NCBI RefSeq assembly: GCF_030272615.1
Contig: NC_081414.1
Span: 306,409,164 to 306,473,163, forward strand
From: Cryptomeria japonica
Lineage: Eukaryota > Streptophyta > Pinopsida > Cupressales > Cupressaceae
Direction: 5' to 3'
DNA length: 64,000 bases
The notes beneath the pieces are model-generated. The model made no database searches. It saw nothing but the letters and a program-made list of their open reading frames with translations, and had not been told where the DNA came from. Numbering within the stretch: position 1 is the first letter of the stretch; each line of letters opens with the position of its first letter. Shown piece by piece: positions 60,414 to 64,000 of this stretch. The translations under genes were made by a program, and so were the position numbers.

Positions 60414-62390
60414 TGTGTAGATAGGAAATTGAGTATCATCAAAGAAAATATAAACATTAGCCTAGCTCAATCACAAAAACTAAATTGCAATGATAAATCC
60501 TAATTACATTCAATAGAGATACATGAAAAACAAGACATTCAATTCAAATGCAAACCATAACAAATGTGAAATGTCTCCTCAAGAACTCTCCATTGTCCTT
60601 CTTTCTCCTTCAAATGGCTTTGTTTTGTGGATCTCACCTACAAATGCATAAGCATAATATGAAAGCAAGATTGACAAGACAAGATGATAGCGTAAGGATA
60701 CTAGAAGTGTGATTGATTTGGCCAGGGGCTTTGATTGAAGAAATTCATCCAATTTATAGACAAATTGGAGAAAAGATCAGATTAGCATGAAAGTGATTCG
60801 AATAGAAATTCAAATCAAGAATAGCAAAATTATGACAAGTGTATGACAAATTGCTATGCAAGGATTTATGACAATTTATGACAATTTATGACAATTTATG
60901 ACAATTTATGACAATTTATGACAAATTGCTATGCAAGGATTTATGACAAGAATTTGAAATAGAAATAGACATTTAGGAATTTAGGAGAAATTAGAAAATT
61001 AGGTTAGAAATGATGACTTGGAAATTAGGAAATTGATGAAAATTAGGTAAATTAATTAATAATTTCTCATTCATTAATTAATTTACAAAAATATGAGGAA
61101 TTAATTAGCCAATTAAATAAACATTTAATTGTCACAAGAAGGCTCAGGATAAATAAATAAATCATTTATCCTAAAGAGAAAATGACAAACAAGGTTAAAT
61201 GAATAAATCATGAAACCCTAGAAGATAAATTAGAAATGCAAGGACGACAATTAGGTCTTGATGTAAGATTGATTTGATGTCGATTCGATCATGATTTTGA
61301 ATTGATAAATGATTCATACTGATAAGTGATTTGATAAATGTGCCAATTAACGAGGAACAATGACTAATTGATCCAAATTGACATGATTGAGAAGGATGAT
61401 GATCGATGAAAAATTGATCACAAGATGACAAGAACGACAACAATCGATGACAAAATAGATTGCAAAATGACAAGATTGAAAATGACCATGATCGATGACA
61501 AATCAATCGCAAGACGATAAGAATGACAGAAGATGATAGGTTTGAATGGATCAATAATCGGAGGTCAGATGCACAAAGGACAAGCACTGGAAGGCGTAAA
61601 AGACCACGACCAGACTGACGAAAGAAATGTTAGTAAGAAGAAATTAAACAAAGGATAGTTAGAGATGAAGGAAAACTTTCTTTCACAAATGCACATAAGT
61701 AGGTGAGAACCTTTATTTATTGTAGCAAAGTGGATGCAGAGCATCATGGCATTGAAGGCCAGAGCTGCAACGCAATCCCTTTTGCAAAAGATAGACACAT
61801 CACAGACAAGGAATGAGTGAAGCATCCTAGGGTGCATACATCAAGGGTTGAGGTATGTGCAGCGTTGATAAAGCGAACGTACTTATCAGAGACACCCAAT
61901 GATATAGTTGCCCTAGTTTGTGACAAACATTCCACAAACAACAAACACAACAAAAAAGGAAAGGGGACCATGAACCATCCTGGTTACTCTAAATCACTTA
62001 GTGACATCATCGAGCAACATAGGAACATGATCAAAAATCAATAAATGATAAGATTCGCTAATTCCAACAATTCAAACAAACATCTTGATCTTCATTGTCA
62101 AAAGTTGAAAGTGTTGATAGGACGATCATGCTGTCTGGTTTCAGGACATGCGATACCTCGTCTAAGACAGGGCACAGTCTAGTTTCGAGCATACCACACC
62201 CTGTATAAGACCCATGATAGTAGTGACAAGGTCAAATGATATTGATGTTGATGTTCAATTGATAAGACAATTGTGATTAGTTTGAATGTTTGGTTTGATT
62301 GAAAAAGTTCATCTGTTAACGCACGATTCCATTAAAGCACAATGTGTGATTGCGTGTTGTTGGAGGTATGCTCAGTGATCTGTCTATGCA
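60414..62390. repeat. Gypsy-like LTR and adjoining sequence (element H), minus-strand orientation likely
   Basis: Interrupts RNase H of G at 60414 with TGTGTAGATAGGAAATTGAG, an opening like that of the solo LTR at 11309 and, more loosely, the LTR of D. The order of features is that of D: GAGAACTC and TTATAGACAAATTGGAG near 60750, then an AT-rich TTAATTAATAATTT zone near 61045. I cannot find its inner edge or partner. Frames such as minus 61195-61587 (repetitive Ser/Leu/His-rich) look like chance readings of GATGACAAGA-type repeats. Confidence 0.45.
60846..60945. repeat. Tandem repeat: 10-bp unit x5 between 25-bp direct repeats
   Basis: ACAATTTATG occurs five times in a row at 60871-60920. 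Both sides carry the same 25 bases, beginning ACAAATTGCTATGCAAGG, at 60846-60870 and 60921-60945. The unit is probably a slipped expansion of the end of the flanking repeat, inside element H. Confidence 0.9.
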
Positions 62391-64000
62391 CAAAGGGGGT
62401 ATTTTTTGTTTTGCTTTTCGAGTTTTACAATTTTTTTGTGTTCATTTTTTTGGACTTTATTTGACTTTTTAGGGATTTTTTCAGGACATTATTTGATTTT
62501 TTTGGATTATTTCAGGACATTTTTCAATTTTTTTGGATTATTTCAGGACATTTGTCAATTTTTATGATTATTTCAAGACATTTTTCAATTTTTATGATTA
62601 TTTCAGGACATTTTTCAATTTTTATGATTTTGCCCCTAATGTCTAGCAAGGAAAGGAATATGACAGGTGAATAAATAGGCTTTCTGAAATGTTGGTGGAT
62701 AGAGGGAAGACAAAGGCCTTTTATCATGGAGACAATATTGATGCAATTTTCAAGGGTTATTGCGTGATGGGACAAGAGACTGGATATGACAATGTAAAGC
62801 AGTGACATGGCATGAGGGACATGTCAAGAGGTTTTTGAAAAATATGTTTTGCATTTCACGTCCTTATGTCAAATCAAGATCAAGGAATGAGAAAGAGTAT
62901 ATGGATAGTGATAAGATATGGATAGGATAAGCAAGACCAAGAATGGATAAGGGACATGGACTGAAGGTCGGGATAGGATACATGATAGTGGCAGAAAGTT
63001 GCAATAAGCTAGGGAATATGGATGAAAGGTTATAATAAGCAAATTGATAAAGACCAAAAACTATGATAGACTAAAAGCTGCAAACAAGATGCATGATGCT
63101 CATGATGATCCTCAGCCTTGTCAAGATCAAAGGTGGAAAGGGAAACTAGACATGAGGGACAATAGGATAATGGAGGAGTATGACATGGGTGCGATAGGAT
63201 AATGAAGGGCAATAGGATATGAAGGAGGAAACCTGCCCCCAAGTACGGTATGCAAGAAGTTCATAGATTACGCATGATGCCTATTTGCTAGGTTTTCATC
63301 ACGGTACTTGCCCAAGGCACCTGTTTGCCAAATTTTCACTAGTGGACGAATTATTTTTGCTTTACTTTTTTTTTCTTTTTCTTTTTTTCTCACTTTTTTT
63401 TTTGTATTTTGACTTTTTCAATAGAAGATGGACACATGATAGGGGATGGAAGAAGGACTCAACCATCTTTTTTTTTTTTTGGATAGTAGCCTTGAAAAAA
63501 ATGGACCATGACCTTTAAAAGTATGCTCAAAGACGTTGGTAGGATAAGGACATAGAAAATAAGATGAAACTAAGGCAAGGATTTATGTAAAGGATTGGAC
63601 CAGAGGGATCGAAGGATGGAAAATATGCATTGGATAATGGATAGGGTATTGGAAGAATTATGCTTTAGTGGATGGAAATGTTGGCAAGATTGACATTGGC
63701 ACACACTTTGAGGGGTGATGGACTGATGGACAAAAAATGTATTTTGGCTATTGAGATTTTGAGGAAGGAAAGGCTATGGATTTTGGGACATAAGGGCCCA
63801 AAATGGATGAAGAAGGTGATGGAGGAATAGATTTGAGAGGTTTGGATGGAGGAATAGAAATTTTGGATGCCAAGTTGGATGTTTCTTTAGGCTTTTGTGC
63901 TTTAAGGAGCTGCTTAGGGATCCACATGGTTTTTTATTTTTCATGCTTTTGTGATTCCTTGGAGTGGATTGCTTGCACAAGGGATTTAGGAACCCATATA
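62391..64000. other. Non-coding interior of element H, T-rich repeats and D-like motifs
   Basis: Between 62470 and 62635 a 30-31 bp T-rich unit based on TTTCAGGACATTTTTCAATT is repeated about five times, similar in wording to the array at 27640-27730 in element D. GATGCCTATTTGCTAGGTTT near 63269 and GGCACCTGTTTGCCAAATTT near 63318 also match the D sequence near 27510-27580. Poly-T runs follow at 63365-63400 and 63468-63480. No pol reading frame is reached before the window ends. Confidence 0.5.

Noticed and set aside
61195-61587. Minus-strand open frame of 130 codons, Ser/Leu/Ile/His-rich
   Set aside because: It is the reverse reading of GATGACAAGA/ATCGATGAC repeats in a gypsy-like LTR zone. 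Repetition keeps the frame open by chance.
61817-62044. Plus-strand 75-codon frame with MKHPRVHTSRVEVCAAL start
   Set aside because: Looks more protein-like than its neighbours, but has no recognised motif and no partner; kept as noise without homology support.
62385-62405. ACAAAGGGGGTATTTT, considered as a plus-strand polypurine tract and LTR border
   Set aside because: The bases after it do not start with TG or resemble any LTR in the window, and the surrounding element appears to be in minus orientation.
1-64000. Search for tRNA, rRNA, CRISPR-like arrays, microRNA-like hairpins and host gene exons
   Set aside because: tRNA-like words found were primer-binding sites only; repeats are LTRs or simple arrays; no exon structure with splice sites and conserved host protein was visible by eye.

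Overview
The window looks like nuclear DNA from a seed plant with a large, repeat-packed genome. A conifer is my best guess, from the style of the LTRs, the very deep nesting and the old, decayed copies; the sequence alone does not prove the taxon. I see no ordinary cellular gene, tRNA, rRNA or CRISPR array. Nearly everything that can be identified is LTR retrotransposon: full elements, solo LTRs and decayed gag-pol reading frames.

The centre (about 8.3-55.9 kb) is a seven-layer nest that can be unpicked by matching LTR pairs and 5-bp target-site duplications (TSDs). From outside to inside: (0) a relic chromovirus (Ty3-gypsy with chromodomain), minus strand, at ~8.3-11.3 kb and 55.73-55.89 kb, also carrying a separate solo LTR (8681-10700, TSD TGGGA). 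(1) A solo gypsy-type LTR split into 11309-11641 and 55281-55724. (2) Copia element A, plus strand, 11642-55275 (TSD TATGT). (3) Copia element B, plus strand, 16700-54053, inside the RNase H of A (TSD GTTGC/GTTTC). (4) Copia element C, minus strand, 17359-47731, inside the 5' LTR of B (TSD TAGCC). (5) Gypsy element D of Tat type, minus strand, 21629-45315, inside the pol of C (TSD AGTAT). (6) Element E, plus strand, 30444-36995, inside the reverse transcriptase of D (TSD GCTTC). At each junction the split host reading frame rejoins when the insert and one TSD copy are removed.

Two elements carry unusual cargo. E has 0.8-kb LTRs and a tRNA-Met-type primer site but no protease, integrase or reverse transcriptase. 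It encodes a coiled-coil/zinc-knuckle protein that resembles only the tail of a Copia Gag, then a protein of roughly 1,100 codons that I cannot assign. D is about 17 kb net, has a second RNase H, and carries a plant-mobile-domain gene in antisense between pol and its 3' LTR.

Left flank (1-8.3 kb): a minus-strand Copia element (pol ~139-3994, 5' LTR 4070-5765) cut in its reverse transcriptase by another LTR, next to decayed LTR pieces. Right flank (55.9-64 kb): minus-strand LTRs of two more Copia elements (F and G), a solo LTR of the C family (57234-58290, TSD CATTG), and an incomplete gypsy-like element starting at 60414 that runs off the window. All coding regions carry stops or frameshifts. 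Many stops are TAG or TAA where the surrounding frame suggests Gln, and several LTR ends have changed from TG/CA to TA, as expected for old methylated, silenced repeats.
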